Shown: positions 1-11,349 of the stretch, piece after piece
Position numbering within the stretch: position 1 is the first letter of the stretch
How the letters are laid out: the number at the start of each line of letters is the position of its first letter
Source: Gigaspora rosea
Lineage: Eukaryota; Glomeromycota; Glomeromycetes; Diversisporales; Gigasporaceae
Length of the DNA: 64,000 nt
Reading direction: 5' to 3'
Assembly: GCA_003550325.1 (NCBI GenBank)
Contig: QKWP01000003.1
Span: forward strand, 262,847-326,846
Notes under the pieces: model-generated
The model's input: the letters and a program-made list of their open reading frames with translations, nothing else
The model's database searches: none
What the model was told of the DNA's origin: nothing
Translations under genes and position numbers: made by a program

Positions 1-28
1 TGCAGATTTATGCGATTGTTTTCCAAAC

Positions 29-295
29 TTAATACTGCTTATAGAAATTTTTTGAAATATATGACTTATTTTTGGAGGTTCTAGAAAATAAGTTAACCGT
101 ATTTTTGTTACTAGGTCTATTATTTTGAATATTTTTAAAATCTTTCATAAAACTATGGCTTTTGCTATAAGGAATCGGAGGTATTTGGTTATCATTATCA
201 TAATTAACAGTTTTAACGCAATTATTCATATGTTGACTATAACCAATTCTTGAAGAAATTGTACGTTTACAAATTGGGCACATATAGCTGGACAT
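29..295 (-). CDS. C2HC zinc-finger fragment
   Basis: An 88-residue ORF with ATG start and stop inside the window. The N-terminus has Cys-x2-Cys, twelve residues, then His-x3-Cys (residues 6-26), a single C2HC/C2H2-like zinc finger; the rest is low-complexity, rich in Asn, Ser and Lys. Single fingers of this kind sit at the N-terminus of multicopy transposon-derived proteins in fungi (for example Plavaka-like elements). No catalytic domain follows before the stop, so this is either a truncated transposon protein or the first exon of a gene running off the left edge. Function unknown. Confidence 0.4.
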   Translation of the reverse strand: MSSYMCPICKRTISSRIGYSQHMNNCVKTVNYDNDNQIPPIPYSKSHSFMKDFKNIQNNRPSNKNTVNLFSRTSKNKSYISKNFYKQY

Positions 296-1175
296 TTTTA
301 ATATTATTATAAAGTTAAGGTAATTTTTTAAAGTTGAAAAAAAAGTTTCAAAAATTTTAAAGTTAAAGTAATTTTTAAAGCAAAAAAAAAATTTTTTAAA
401 ATTAATTAAATTTTGAATAATTATAAAATTTTTCGTAAATATTCTAATCCTAATTCATTTTTGTGTATACTTCTTATATTATGCATGATTTTATTTAAAG
501 GTAAAATTGTTTAGAAAAATTACAAAATAGGCCAGAGCTTTCCACATGTAGTTAAAACCTGCAGAAAGTTTAAATAAATTTGTTTGTTTTGTATTATTCA
601 ATATTTTTGGAACTTGTATTGTACTTTTAATTATATTCGTGAATTTATATAAAAATATTCATTGTTTATAGTAAATAATTGATTTGGCATTATTATTTAA
701 TAGTATTGTTCAATCATTGATTAATTTTCAAAATTCAAAATTATCTTTGTATAACTTTAAAATATACTTAAATATGTTAAACTTAATTAATTTATATGAA
801 AGTTTAATAAATATTATAAGTTTACAGCTTATTTCGTAATAAATGAAAATAGCTAATAAAAATTTTTGACAACACAAAAACACTTGCACGTTGATTGAAG
901 ATCTATTCTGATTTTGTAATAGTTTATCAAACAATAGATATGCACGTTGGTGTCTTTGATAAACTAAGGTAATGGTGTGTAAGTGTGTATAGTGTTGTTA
1001 AAAAAATTTATGAGTTTTTTGATATGATATGTATTTAAATTATTTTAAAAATTATATAAATTTTAAAAAATCTTTTTAAAACATATATAATTTTGAAACT
1101 TTTTTAAAGCTATGAATATTTTAAAAAATTCGAAGAAATATAAATGTTGGAAACTGTATTCATTAATATTTATTT
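296..1175. other. AT-rich interval without recognisable gene
   Basis: Very AT-rich with A/T homopolymers. A 68-codon minus ORF at 728-934 is composed almost only of AT-rich codons and has no domain signal, so it is not called. No repeat or RNA gene was recognised. Confidence 0.5.
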
Positions 1176-1571
1176 TATTGTAATGGGAATTTCTAGGCAT
1201 CTCTGGCCAGAGATGCCTAACGATAATATTTCAGACCCAAAAGCCAATTAAAATGCAAAGTAATCACATGACAGCCGTTTTCGTATAGCACGAAGAACGA
1301 TCATTGCGGATCAGTCTGACAAAACAAAAACAATAACACAAAGCGCGAAAAAGTAAAAAATGTAAAAAATATTAAAAACGGCTATCTAAACCTATTTCGG
1401 AGCACTAATTAAAAGTGTCGGGAAGGCGATTTTGCTTATATAACATGCCTTTGCCCTAACCCTATATGACCCTAACCCTAATTAAGTTATATGATCAGAC
1501 ATAGTTTCGGGCCAGAGATATATAAGCTAAACATCTCTGGCCAGAGATGCCTAGAATTTCCCTATTGTAAT
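1176..1571. mobile_element. Mutator-type MITE, 378 bp, with 9-bp target duplication
   Basis: The element is 1185-1562. Its ends are a 31-bp inverted repeat beginning GGGAA and ending in CAGAGATG, with one mismatch between ends. It is flanked by a perfect 9-bp direct duplication TATTGTAAT (1176-1184 and 1563-1571). Each terminal repeat contains a 24-bp perfect palindrome (AGGCATCTCTGG and its complement), so each end can fold on itself. Terminal GGG and a 9-bp duplication are typical of Mutator-like elements. The interior has no ORF but holds CCCTAA-type telomere-like repeats near 1450-1482. Confidence 0.85.
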
Positions 1572-2080
1572 ATATTTAATAACATACAATAATACTATGA
1601 ATATAGAGTAAACTTAAGTTTCGTTAGGTTATTTTATCATAGATTGAACAATAATAAATATTTACGTAAATTTATAAAGCTAATTGCACATTAATGCACA
1701 TAAATTAAATATTTCTATAAATAGTTAATGCATGGTCGGGGTTTGTTTATTAAAAATTTTAAGTTTGATTATCATTACATTTTTTTTTAAAGTTTATCGT
1801 AATCTATTATAATTAGTTATTGTTCGTAAGATTGCATTTATTAAAAATTTTTGATTACATTAGAAAATAAAGTTTATTATAATCTATTTGCATAATTAGT
1901 TATTGTTCATTATATTTTAATCTAAGATTGCATTTACTAAAAATTTTTGATTACATTAGAAAATAAAAAATTTGTATAAATATGAAGAGATTTATGAAAA
2001 ATAATTTGTATATAATTTTATATGTATTTTAAAACAATAGTCGACTGTTAAGGGTGCTGCTAATGCCTTGATAAAAAAAC
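1572..2080. repeat. AT-rich interval with short duplicated segment
   Basis: No gene seen. A segment near 1785-1860 (T-run, AAGTTTATCGTAATC, TTATTGTTC, ATTGCATTTA) recurs slightly diverged at 1865-1965, a tandem duplication of roughly 75-85 bp. Confidence 0.35.
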
Positions 2081-2841
2081 CCCATATACCCAACTCAGCA
2101 AGAACTTAAAGAGGCAGTTGAAGATTATTTGAAAGAAAATAATTATGACTTTTTGCAAGGTTTCAGAAATAGGAAAAGTAAATGGGATGCGTATTATGAA
2201 AAAAATTTCTATAATCCGGTAAATAATTGTATTTATATTTTTATATTTTTAAATTTTTTTTTTATATTAATTTTATTTAATTATTATTATAGCTTCTTAA
2301 GACAATGCGTTCCAAACGTGGCACCCTTACCACTAAGATCAAAGATGCGGTATTTGTAGTATTTGGGGATAGTATGCTAGACCAGATCGACAGCAATGCT
2401 ATTCTTGAAGAAGTTCATAATTGGAAACAATCAGCTAAAACAAAAGCCACTTATTTCAAATTATTTTCACCAATTGTCGCAAATGATCCAGAAGATACGT
2501 ATATTTCACGTATTTTAACTAAAGTTTTTCCCAAGGGGGTTGCGGAAGAAAACTTGATGGCTTTTGGAATTGGTGTAGCCAAGTCTTACAAAACCCCAAA
2601 TATGAAAAGATCACTATAAAAGAAAAAATCATGAAAGACCGAATTGAAAAAAATGTGGTAAAAATTTAAAGTCAAAGTTTTATAGTTAGCAAAAATTTCG
2701 AATATATTCGAATATTTCTTACAATGTAAGAAATAATCGAAATTTTTGTAAAATTTTTTTGTATTACATAATTTAATTATATATTGTACATTTTTGACTT
2801 AATAATGGTACTTTCATGATTTCTGATGATGATGATAGTGA

Positions 2842-2903
2842 TAGCAGCAGTAGCAGCAGCAGTAGTAGCGGCAGTAGCAGCAGTGGCAGCAGTAGCAGCA
2901 GTG
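2842..2903 (+). repeat. AGC/AGT trinucleotide tract encoding polyserine
   Basis: Imperfect AGC/AGT/GGC repeats. In the frame that continues GATGATGATGATAGT they give Asp4-Ser-Asp-Ser-rich sequence with Gly interruptions, followed by a GTAATA donor. Confidence 0.75.
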
Positions 2904-4344
2904 TAATATTTAATATTTGTTATAATATAATCATAATTTAAAATTAATAACTAATTAGCTTTTACAATATTCAAGTCTTCAAATAAAAGTAATCAGCCTG
3001 AAGATATGCAAGATCAACCTACACCTACCCCTGAAGATACTGAAGATCAAGCGGCAGTTTCTGAAGTACAGTATAATTATTTTAATTTAATATTACAATA
3101 ACTTTATTTTATAACTAATTTACTTATAAAATTTTTAGACCGCCTGTGTGCCGGAAATTTCAAATGTTCCAAGTGAAGGTGCACCTGAAACTACCCAAGT
3201 TCAAGAAGAGACAGAAAAAGTGAAACAAGTGTAATTATTATAATTTATTAATAATATGATAAATTTTAATTTTATATCTAATTAACTTGTAATTTTTCTA
3301 GACTTCTGAAAAACGCAGTGCCCTGAAAAGTTCCGAAGTTCAATGAGAAACTCGGGTAATTATTATAATTTATTACTATGATAAAAATTAAATTTTATAA
3401 CTAACATTTTATATACAAATTTAAAAATCTGCTATAAAAAGAGGTGCTATGCAAAATTCTGAAGCAGAAGGATCAGGCGTAAGTTCTATATTCATATATT
3501 AATTAACAGCATTTTATACTTTTATATAAATTAACTTTATTAATTAATTTAAGAGAATTACTACGTTTAACCAGGGGAATTTTCCTGTTGCACAGATCAG
3601 TGATCTACATGATCTACATATATATATATTTTTTGTTTATATCCGTTTTTTTTTACTATAGATTTCTAATTTAGTGGCTTTTTTTTTTTAGCATCGTACG
3701 TACCTGTCGTAGTTAGTGTCGTGTTTATGGTATTTTCACGTTGTCGTTTATTAGTGGTTAGTGGTTCGTTATTTTGCTAGTGTTGTTTTGTTTATTTTTT
3801 GTTTTTGCTGATTCATACTGTTGATTTGCCTTTGCTGGTTTTGTTTTTTACTGTGCTGTCGCTTGGTGTTTTCGTTTTTGCCGCTAATTTTTGCACCTTG
3901 CTGGTCTGTTTGCTGGAATCGTCGCTTGTTGGTATCAGTTTTTGTTAGTGTTATCTTTGGTCGACTGGCTCCACTGCTTATTGGTGTCGTCGTAGGTAGG
4001 TGTTGAATTTCATTTTTAAAAGATGCAACGGTTTTGTTTAGTTAGGATTGGGGTATTACTGCTAGGTAAGTGTTAGTAGGTACTATATGTATCAACTCTA
4101 AATAGCACGGATCTTAGCACGCACAAGAACGTTTTACGAATGGCATGGACATTGCGGCAGAGGGTGGCACATAATATCACGTCATGAAATGGCGTGCAAG
4201 AAAATATTGTGACAAGCATTCGAACTGAAGGTCAACTCTAGTAAAGAACTTGTACACTAGAGTGAAAAGAACATACAGAACTAGATCAATATAAGGGAAA
4301 TAAAGTAACTAGGAATTCATTTCTCAAAAATGTGGTAATGCGTT

Positions 4345-4880
4345 CAGATGAACGTATGTGTACATTATACGGGTTGGCTCATTTCGTAAAGAGCGAAAGG
4401 TCAGTAAAGGATATGTTTTTTAAAAGGAGCAATATCTTATGATTTCATGATGAAGCTTCTTTGTGTGTTTTAACAAAAAAAAGTCCTTACAAATTTTGCT
4501 TCATATGCAGATAGCTTCTTTATCTTATATTGATTACTTATATAAATTTATGTTTTAATAGCTAATCCACATCGTTATTGCGGTAGCACGTGAATTAATG
4601 TTTATTACCCATGCCAAATTAGTGCTAATTCGACTAGTAAACTGCTGCAAAACCCGCACGTAATATCACGTCATATGAATGGCACGTTCAGATGTCACGT
4701 ATGTGTATGTTACATGTGTTGGCTCGTTTCATAGAGAGAGAAAGGTCAGTAAAGGATTTTTTTTAAAAAAGAGCTATATGTCATGATTTCATGATGAAGC
4801 TTCCTTGTGTGTTTTAACAAAAAAAAGTCCTTATAAATTTTGCTTCATATGCAGTTAGCTTGTCGTCTTATATTGATCCG
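4345..4880 (+). repeat. Internal ~200-bp direct duplication
   Basis: Two diverged copies share ACGTATGTGTA, GGTTGGCTC, GAAAGGTCAGTAAAGGAT, GATTTCATGATGAAGCTTC, GTGTGTTTTAACAAAAAAAA and GCTTCATATGCAG. They start about 330 bp apart, inside the TTAA element. Confidence 0.75.
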
Positions 4881-4974
4881 CATCGTTATTACTGTGGCAC
4901 TTGAATTTACATTCATTACCAATGCCAAATCAGTGCCGATTCAACTAGTAAACTGCTGCTAAATCCACAGAGAT

Positions 4975-5170
4975 TAGGGTTAATAGTACCGGTAATATAG
5001 AATTAGAGGATTGCATGGCAAAGTTAGGATTAAGTAGTAGGTTAGGATAGGACGGGATTAGTTAAAGGAAGTGTAGTACAGGATTAGGGTTAGGCTAGTA
5101 TTAGGCGAAAGGGATGGGGTTATAGTTAGGGTAAGGGTAGTGCAGATTATGGTTAGGTTAGTATTAGATG
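4975..5170 (+). repeat. Degenerate TTAGGG-like tract
   Basis: Many TTAGGGTTA, TTAGGTTAGG, TTAGGATA and GGTTAGG variants over about 195 bp. It sits inside a mobile element, so it is not a chromosome end. Confidence 0.65.
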
Positions 5171-5394
5171 AAAGGGTAGATTAATACATTTTAGAAGCGG
5201 CTTTGCATATTATGTAAATTTAAATATGAAATAAATATATATTATAAATAATAATAAACATGAAATTGTTTTTATAATCTTATTGGTCAATTTGGACTTG
5301 TGTAACAGGGAAATTCCCCTCAGTTAAGATTAGCAATTCTCTTAATTTAATTATAAATTTTATAACTAACATTTTATATACAAATTTAACAGTC

Positions 5395-5530
5395 TGCTAA
5401 AAAACATGATGCTATGCACAATCTTGAAGAAAATATTGCAGAAGGATCAGGCGTAAGTTCTACATTCATATATTAACAACATTCTATACTTTTATGTAAA
5501 TTACTTTATTAATTAATTTAATTATTAAAA
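5395..5530 (+). repeat. Second copy of small exon plus flanking intron ends
   Basis: Matches 3395-3545: the same intron end (ATAACTAACATTTTATATAC), exon core (GAAGGATCAGGC) and donor GTAAGTTCTA. The pair is a tandem exon duplication later separated by the TTAA element. Confidence 0.6.
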
Positions 5531-6193
5531 ATTATAAGACTTCAACAAAATGTTAATTTCCCAGAAATACACGAAAACCCACGAAAAAGACAAAAAAAAG
5601 ATAAAGAAGTTCAAAAAGCTGCTGTGGTTGCAGCAGTTAAACCAAAAAAACGAGCCACAAAAAAATCTGCTAAAAAGACAATAAATAGCGTAGTGTTATG
5701 CATAATTTAAATTTAGCATAGTATTATGCATATTTTAAAATTTTTATAATAATAAAATAAATATGTGCATGTGATAATCAAAAAATTCTATATAAACAAT
5801 GATCATCATTTTTTTTCAACTTTATTTACAAATTTGAAACAACAACAATTTATTAATAAAAATATACGAAAATTTTTAAAACTTTTTTTTGCTCAATATT
5901 TTTGACGCCTAGGAAGTATTTTCGATTCTAAACCTTTTTTATTTAGTTCATATTATATGAAACTTTTCAAAAAATTTTATTTTGACAAAAACTTGCAGAC
6001 TTTGCAGCCAAAAAAAATTTTCTGACGATATTAAAAACTTTTTTGTTGTTTACTTACTAAGTCTTTATTATTTTGTTTATAATATATAAAAGTTTTTGAA
6101 ACATTTTACAAGAACACCTTTGCAAGAAAACAAACAGCTTTTCGAAACCTTGTGCAAGCCAACCCAACTTCTGACACTTTCGACACTTTGCAA

Positions 6194-6364
6194 AAACACA
6201 GAACTGATTTCTTCAGCAATTTCTAAATTTCCAAGAATGTTTTTTTAAAGAAATGATTTAGTTAGGTGCAAGTTTTTCNAAACACAGAACTGATTTCTTC
6301 AGCAATTTCTAAATTTCCAAGAATGTTTTTTTAAAGAAATGATTTAGTTAGGTGCAAGTTTTTC
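6194..6364 (+). other. Scaffold gap (single N) with unmerged 85-bp overlap
   Basis: Bases 6194-6278 and 6280-6364 are identical over 85 bp and separated by the single N at 6279. Two contig ends that overlap but were not merged explain this better than a biological duplication. Confidence 0.8.
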
Positions 6365-7753
6365 GCAAGTTTTCGCAAGGTTTCGCTTTATTTATTCTTT
6401 CATTTCATGTTTTTGTTTTTGTTTTTTTGTTTTATTTTTAAATTTTTTTATTGATTATTACTTCCTGGCACTTTGAAAGAAAACACCTTTACAAGAAAAC
6501 AAACAACTTTTTGAAACCTTGTGTAGCTCAACCCAAACTTCTTACACTTTCAACACTTTGTAAGAACACACAACTGATTTCTTTAGCAATTTCTAAATTT
6601 CCAAGAACACTTCTTTAAAGAAAGATTTAGTTAGGCGCTAGTTTTCACAAGTTTTCGCAAGGTTTTGCTTTATTATTTTTTTGTTTCATGTTTTTTGTTT
6701 TTGTTTTTTTTTGTTTTATTTTTAAATTTTTTTTATCAATTTATTTATTCTGGCACTTTGCGAGAACAGAAGCCTTACTTCCTGGCACTTTGAAAGAAAA
6801 CAAACCCAGACTTTTTCTGTACTTTGTGACTTTTTTGGCATCTTGCAAAAACATTAATCCAGCTTTCACAATTTCTGAATTCGCAGGAACGCAAACTCTT
6901 ACTTCAGAGAAATAAAGAATTTAGGCTTTGTTTATTTTTTTTATTCAGTTTGCTTACATTTTTTGTTTTTCGATTGGGGGTTTTTTTTTACTTATTTTTT
7001 TTATTTTATTTATTCCTGACTTCTTCGACACTTTGCGACTTTTCCGGCACTTTACAAGAATACCAGCTTTAACTTCTCTAGCAGATAGCGTAATCTTACA
7101 TAAGATTTTACTAACCATAATATAAGCAAAATATTATTTAATATATTTCGAAATATTTCGAAATATCAAATTTTCAAAATATTACAAAAGTAATTTTGAA
7201 ATATTTCTAAATATGTTATGAAATATTTTGAACACTTTCAAAATATTTTAGGACTAGGAAACCAAGATGGATCAGTAGATCTGTAACCTGAATCGCGCAT
7301 TAGACTGATTTTTCGAAATAGTTTGAAATAGTTCTATATAGTTCGATGATGTTCAAATTCTGTACTACAAGATCAGATTAGATCTTTTGTTTATAATTAG
7401 ATCTTCTATTTTGTTTTTTTTCACTTTTTTGTTTTTCATTTTTTGTTTTCGTTTTATTTATTTATTTTTTAATTTTTTTAATTTATTTTATTTTATTTTA
7501 TTTCAGCATTTTACAAGAAAACAACCAACTTTTCGAAACCTTGCGCATGCCAACTACGACTTCTGACACTTTCAAGAACACACCCCCAGCAATTTCTAAA
7601 TTTTCAAGAACGCTTCTGTAGAGAAATGAGCACAAGTTTTTGCAAGTTTTTGCAAGTTTTTTGCAAGTTCTTGCAATGTTTCGCTTTATTTATTTTTTCG
7701 TTTCATGTTTTTTTTTTGTTTTTTTGGTTTATTTTTAAAATTTTTTTTTATTA

Positions 7754-8496
7754 CAGTCTGACCTCTCTATAGTCACACTCCATATAGTCACACCTCTATA
7801 TAAGCACCCAATATTGTGCAACGGACTTAAAATATAGTAAAAAAACCTCATTATAGTCACATATCACTTATAATTACTATCACCAAAAAATTTTGATTTT
7901 TTTATCTATTTTATTAATAATAAACCTCGTTATAGTCACCAATTTTGGCGAAATATGGATTATAAAATCCGATTGGCCAATATTTATATTATATTTATTT
8001 AAAATATTCTATTAAAAATTCTTAAAAGTTTGACAGCAAATAACTTTTGATCCAGTGGTCCGATTTGGGTGAAACAACTACCAAAATGTTCGTCTCGAAG
8101 TGACGATTCTAATGAGCCCAAGATCGTTAAAATCGAATCACACGCTCCAGAGATCGTTAAGGATTTGTTTCACTTTATATGTTTAAGAATTGATTAAATT
8201 TAGATATCTAAGTGAAAAATCCTTAAAGATCTAGCATTTTGTAATTAGATTTGGTTGGTTTGGACTCTTTAGAATCATCTCATTGAGTCTAACACTCTTG
8301 TAGTTGTTTATCCAAATTGGGTCACTGGTTCAATAGTTATTCACTATCAAGCATTTTAAATTTTTTAATAATTTTAAATATATTACTTATTGGCCTTTGG
8401 TCACGTGACTATAACAAGTAATTTATTTATAGTCACACCTTTTTACAATCCCAAATAGGGTGTGACGGGCTTGGTGATTATAGAGAGGTCAGACTG
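7754..8496. mobile_element. pogo/Tigger-like non-autonomous element, 743 bp
   Basis: The ends are inverted repeats: left CAGTCTGACCTCTCTATAG, right the complement of CAGTCTGACCTCTCTATAA. Both are flanked by TA (7752-7753, 8497-8498). The motif TATAGTCAC recurs inside both ends (7776-7800, 7850-7860, 7930-7940, 8400-8435). TA duplications and CAGT-type ends fit the pogo branch of Tc1/mariner. No ORF. It interrupts one unit of the satellite. Confidence 0.85.
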
Positions 8497-9349
8497 TAAT
8501 TTATTTTATTTCGGCACTTTTTGAGAAAAACAAACAACTTTCAAAACATTGCGCATGCCAACTATGACTTCTGACACTTTCAAGAACACACCCCCAGCAA
8601 TTTTCAAATTTTCAAGAATACTTCTTTAGAGAAATGGGCGCAAGTTTTTGCAAGTTTTTGCATGTTCTTGCAAGGTTCTGCTTCATTTATTTTTTCGTTT
8701 CATGTTTTTTGTTTTTGTTTTTTTGGTTTATTTTTAAAATTTTTTTTATTAATTTATTTTTTTCAGCATTTTGCGAGATAAATACCCAATTTTTCGAAAC
8801 CTTGCACATGCCAACTACGACTTCCAACACTTTCAAGAACACACCAGTAACACACCCCCAGCAATTTCTAAATTTTCAAGTACACTCTTTTAGAGACATG
8901 GGTGCAAGTTTTTGCAAGTTTTTGCAAGTTCTTGCAAGTTTCGCTCTATTTATTTTTTCGTTTCGTGTTTTTTGGTTTTGTTTTTTTGGTTTATTTTTAA
9001 AATTTTTTTATAATTTATTTTATTTCAGTACTTTGCGAGAAAAACAAACCTTTTCGAAACATTCCGCATGTCATCTACAACTTCTGACACTTTCAAGAAT
9101 ACACCCCAGCAATTTCTAAATTTTCAAGAACTCTTCTTTAGAGAAATGCCCGCAAGTTTTAGCAAGTTCTTGCAAGGTTTCTCTTCATTTTTTTATTGTT
9201 TCATGTTTTTTGTTTTTGTTTTTTTTTGGTTTATTTTAATTTTTTTTTATTAATTTATTTTATTTCGGCACTTTGTGAGAAAAACAACAACTTTTCGAAA
9301 CCTTGCGCATACCAACTAAGACATCTAACACTTTCAAAAATATAAAAAC

Positions 9350-9927
9350 AAAGAAATTAAATGCAACGAAGTGCGAAAGTAGTTTAAAATATTTGTAATA
9401 ATGTAAAAATAATACTGTATAATAATGTAATATATAATAAAATATGTAATATTAATTAAAAATGTATATTTAATAAATGTAAAATATTATTTATAATAAT
9501 AAATAAATAAATATAAAACTTTATATTAAATTGCGAAAACTTGTGAAATATTGTGAAAACCTGTAAAAAGTATAATTATGTGAATATGTATATCGTTTAA
9601 TTATTTTTTAAAAAATTTAAAAAATTTGCGAAAATATGCAAAATATTGCGAAATATTCCCAGTTTTCACAAGCTTACTGTTTGTAATACATCATAGTTTT
9701 ATGCATTTTTTCGTTAGTTTTTGACTAATTACGGTTCGAAATATATCAAATTTACTATGCCATAAATGTTCATAATTATTATACTTTTGTAATACTCTGA
9801 AGTTACTTAGCATAAACTTTTGTAATTATTACTCCTACTTAACACTCTGAACTAATCGTAATTTTTTCGTAAGTTTACCCTTGTGTAAAAACTTACGGAG
9901 GTTTACGCATATTTTTTTTTACTGATG
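9350..9927. other. AT-rich interval without gene
   Basis: AT-rich with GCGAAA/TGTGAAATATT motifs near 9530-9670 that resemble the preceding satellite. No coding signal. Confidence 0.4.
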
Positions 9928-10049
9928 TAGTTTGTTTTTTGAGTACCGTCTAGGGAAGATCTATAATTGGGCTTTCAATTGTATTTTGTCAAAAGATAAT
10001 TAAAAGCCGATGATAGATCTTTCCTAGATAGCACTCAGAGAACAAACTA
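9928..10049. repeat. 122-bp inverted-repeat (hairpin) element
   Basis: The left arm starts TAGTTTGTTTTTTGAGTACC and runs about 38 bp through GGGAAGATCTATA; the complement of the right arm starts TAGTTTGTTCTCTGAGTGCT and ends AAGATCTATC. The centre contains AATTGGGCTTTCAATT. Small MITE-like hairpin; no clear target duplication. Confidence 0.6.
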
Positions 10050-10641
10050 GGTACAAAATATAATTGAAGGCTCGATGACAGGTTTCCCTTGGTGACATCT
10101 TTTATTTATTGATAGATTTAAGATTAAAATCATAGCATTAATCTCATATTCCTTTCAATTTTATCTTCAATGTATTTATTCAAGATAATAAAACTAACTA
10201 TTCCTCTTGAAATTTAGAAACGTTATTGATTACATAGACTTGTCTGGGTACTGAAATCCATTTACCATTACACGCTTGATTCACTAACACCAGTTTCAAC
10301 ATCGAAATCCATCGCAGCATATAACTTTTACCAATTGTTGCTTCATTCTTCCAACCTATTCCCAAACTTCTGGTCCTTTAAAACCATCTTTTACAAGTAT
10401 CCACGAAGCTTTCCTTACTTATGGTAAGTATTTCGCACTTAATAAAGTTTCTTTTTCAACTCTTCACTGTCACCTCATTAACAATACCCTTAATTTTATT
10501 ATTCATCACAACATCATCAGCCACAACTTTTAATTCCTTCAACATCGTCCTGGTATCAACATCAAGACCCCTTCGCATTTGTATATCTGTTTCTCCATAT
10601 ATTGCTTAACAGCACACACAAACAGTAAACTATCACAAAAT

Positions 10642-11225
10642 TCACAAGGTTGAATATAAACAAATAAGCCTAATGGTATCAGCTTTAAAGGCTATGCAAT
10701 ATCTGTTGATTGAAGGATTCTTTATATTCGTCCCTTTCAACCTTAGTTCTTTTTGGTAAAAATATCCTAGATAGTGTATCCCATCAGCATATTCTATTAA
10801 TATTTCTGCGGCTTTATCTTTTTTAATTTCTCCCATTTTCATAGTAGTCCCTCCAATATTACTTATATCAACAGATTTTTGGGAACAAACGGGCACCTTA
10901 TGTTTACGCTTGTTGACTCAAACCATCACGATAGCAATTATCGAGATCCTTTTCAACCATTACAGTATTCATCTTGTAGTAATAGTGATGGGCCAATGCG
11001 CATTGCATGATCACATTTTCCCATCTATAACTCTCATTTTTTTTCTTTTTTTTTTATGCGTATAATTCTGAAAAATGCACATCTTGTTCATCACTAATCA
11101 TCTTAACTGATTTTAATAATAGATGAATGTCTTATTTCCTACTTTTTCTGCACTGATTTCATCATGATAACGATATCCAAGATCTGATTCAATAGCATGA
11201 CCCATCTCAGCTGATTTCTGATAAT
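10642..11225 (-). pseudogene. Sel1-repeat (TPR-like) protein relic
   Basis: Reading the minus strand from 11225, the translation has YQKSAEMGHA followed by DLGYRYHDE, then (after a frameshift) LLKSVKMISDEQD, then DLDNCYRDGLS, KKDKAAEILIEYAD and HYLGYFYQKE. These match the Sel1 pattern of a helix A ending in KSAE-G followed by LG-CY-G. At least three degenerate repeats are visible, broken by stops and frameshifts. Sel1 proteins, often fused to kinase domains, are highly expanded in Glomeromycotina; the kinase part was not found here. The 84-codon ORF 10642-10896 is the longest surviving piece. Confidence 0.55.
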
Positions 11226-11349
11226 GAATGTTTTATATTCCTATAATTCCATTTTAAAAATTACTATCTCCCAAGATCAAGATGACCTAACGCGGGACTT
11301 TGTTCACTATTTTGAGCACATTGGTCTTTACCTTAAAAATGACCTCGGG

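Larger units (their letters stand above)
3549..5345. mobile_element. Non-autonomous TTAA-flanked element, 1.79 kb
   Basis: The element is 3553-5341. The ends form an imperfect inverted repeat of about 44 bp (left GAGAATTACTACGTTTAACC, right the complement of GAGAATTGCTAATCTTAACT; both followed by GGGGAATTT and CCTGTT). It is flanked by TTAA on both sides (3549-3552, 5342-5345). There is no transposase ORF; the 61-codon plus ORF at 3821-4006 is low complexity. The interior carries an internal direct duplication (about 4345-4550 and 4680-4875) and a telomere-like tract. TTAA duplication is shared by piggyBac, Kolobok and Sola3, so the superfamily is unresolved. Confidence 0.75.
2090..5709 (+). 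pseudogene. Broken multi-exon gene, acidic/Ser-rich middle and Lys-rich tail, unknown function
   Basis: Exon a ends at 2218 (CCG then GTAAAT) and joins in phase 0 to exon b at 2293, giving a helical, charged stretch (residues like ELKEAVEDYLKEN) followed by LLKTMRSKRG and about 100 further codons. The frame breaks near 2570: the downstream frame reads on as QNPKYEKITIKEK. Then come a polyserine/aspartate exon (AGC repeats 2842-2903), short acidic Glu/Pro/Thr exons near 2981-3060, 3141-3230 and 3301-3354 with GT and AG at their edges, and a final Lys/Arg-rich exon ending at the TAA at 5707-5709 (PRKRQKK, PKKRATKKSAKK; nuclear-localisation-like). An in-frame TGA lies in the fourth small exon. 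A TTAA element sits between two copies of one small exon. Looks like a decayed member of a repetitive gene family; no catalytic domain recognised. Confidence 0.5.
6090..9340 (+). repeat. Degenerate ~250-bp satellite array
   Basis: Repeating units contain GGCACTTTGCGAGAA, AACTTTTCGAAACCTTG, CTTCTGACACTTTC, AGCAATTTCTAAATTT, CTTTAGAGAAATG, several GCAAGTTTTT copies, TTTCGCTTTATTTATTTTTTCG and a T/G-rich tail. Clear unit starts lie near 7505, 8509, 8763, 9027 and 9267 (spacing about 240-265 bp once the element at 7754-8496 is removed); older units lie near 6100, 6470 and 6750. ORFs here (for example 8634-9119) are periodic Phe/Leu-rich translations of the repeat, not genes. Confidence 0.75.

Noticed and set aside
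4975-5170. True telomere or chromosome end
   Set aside because: The tract is degenerate and internal to an element with both ends present.
8634-9119. 161-codon ORF, hydrophobic, resembling a membrane protein
   Set aside because: Its sequence repeats with the 250-bp satellite period; composition is from T-rich repeats.
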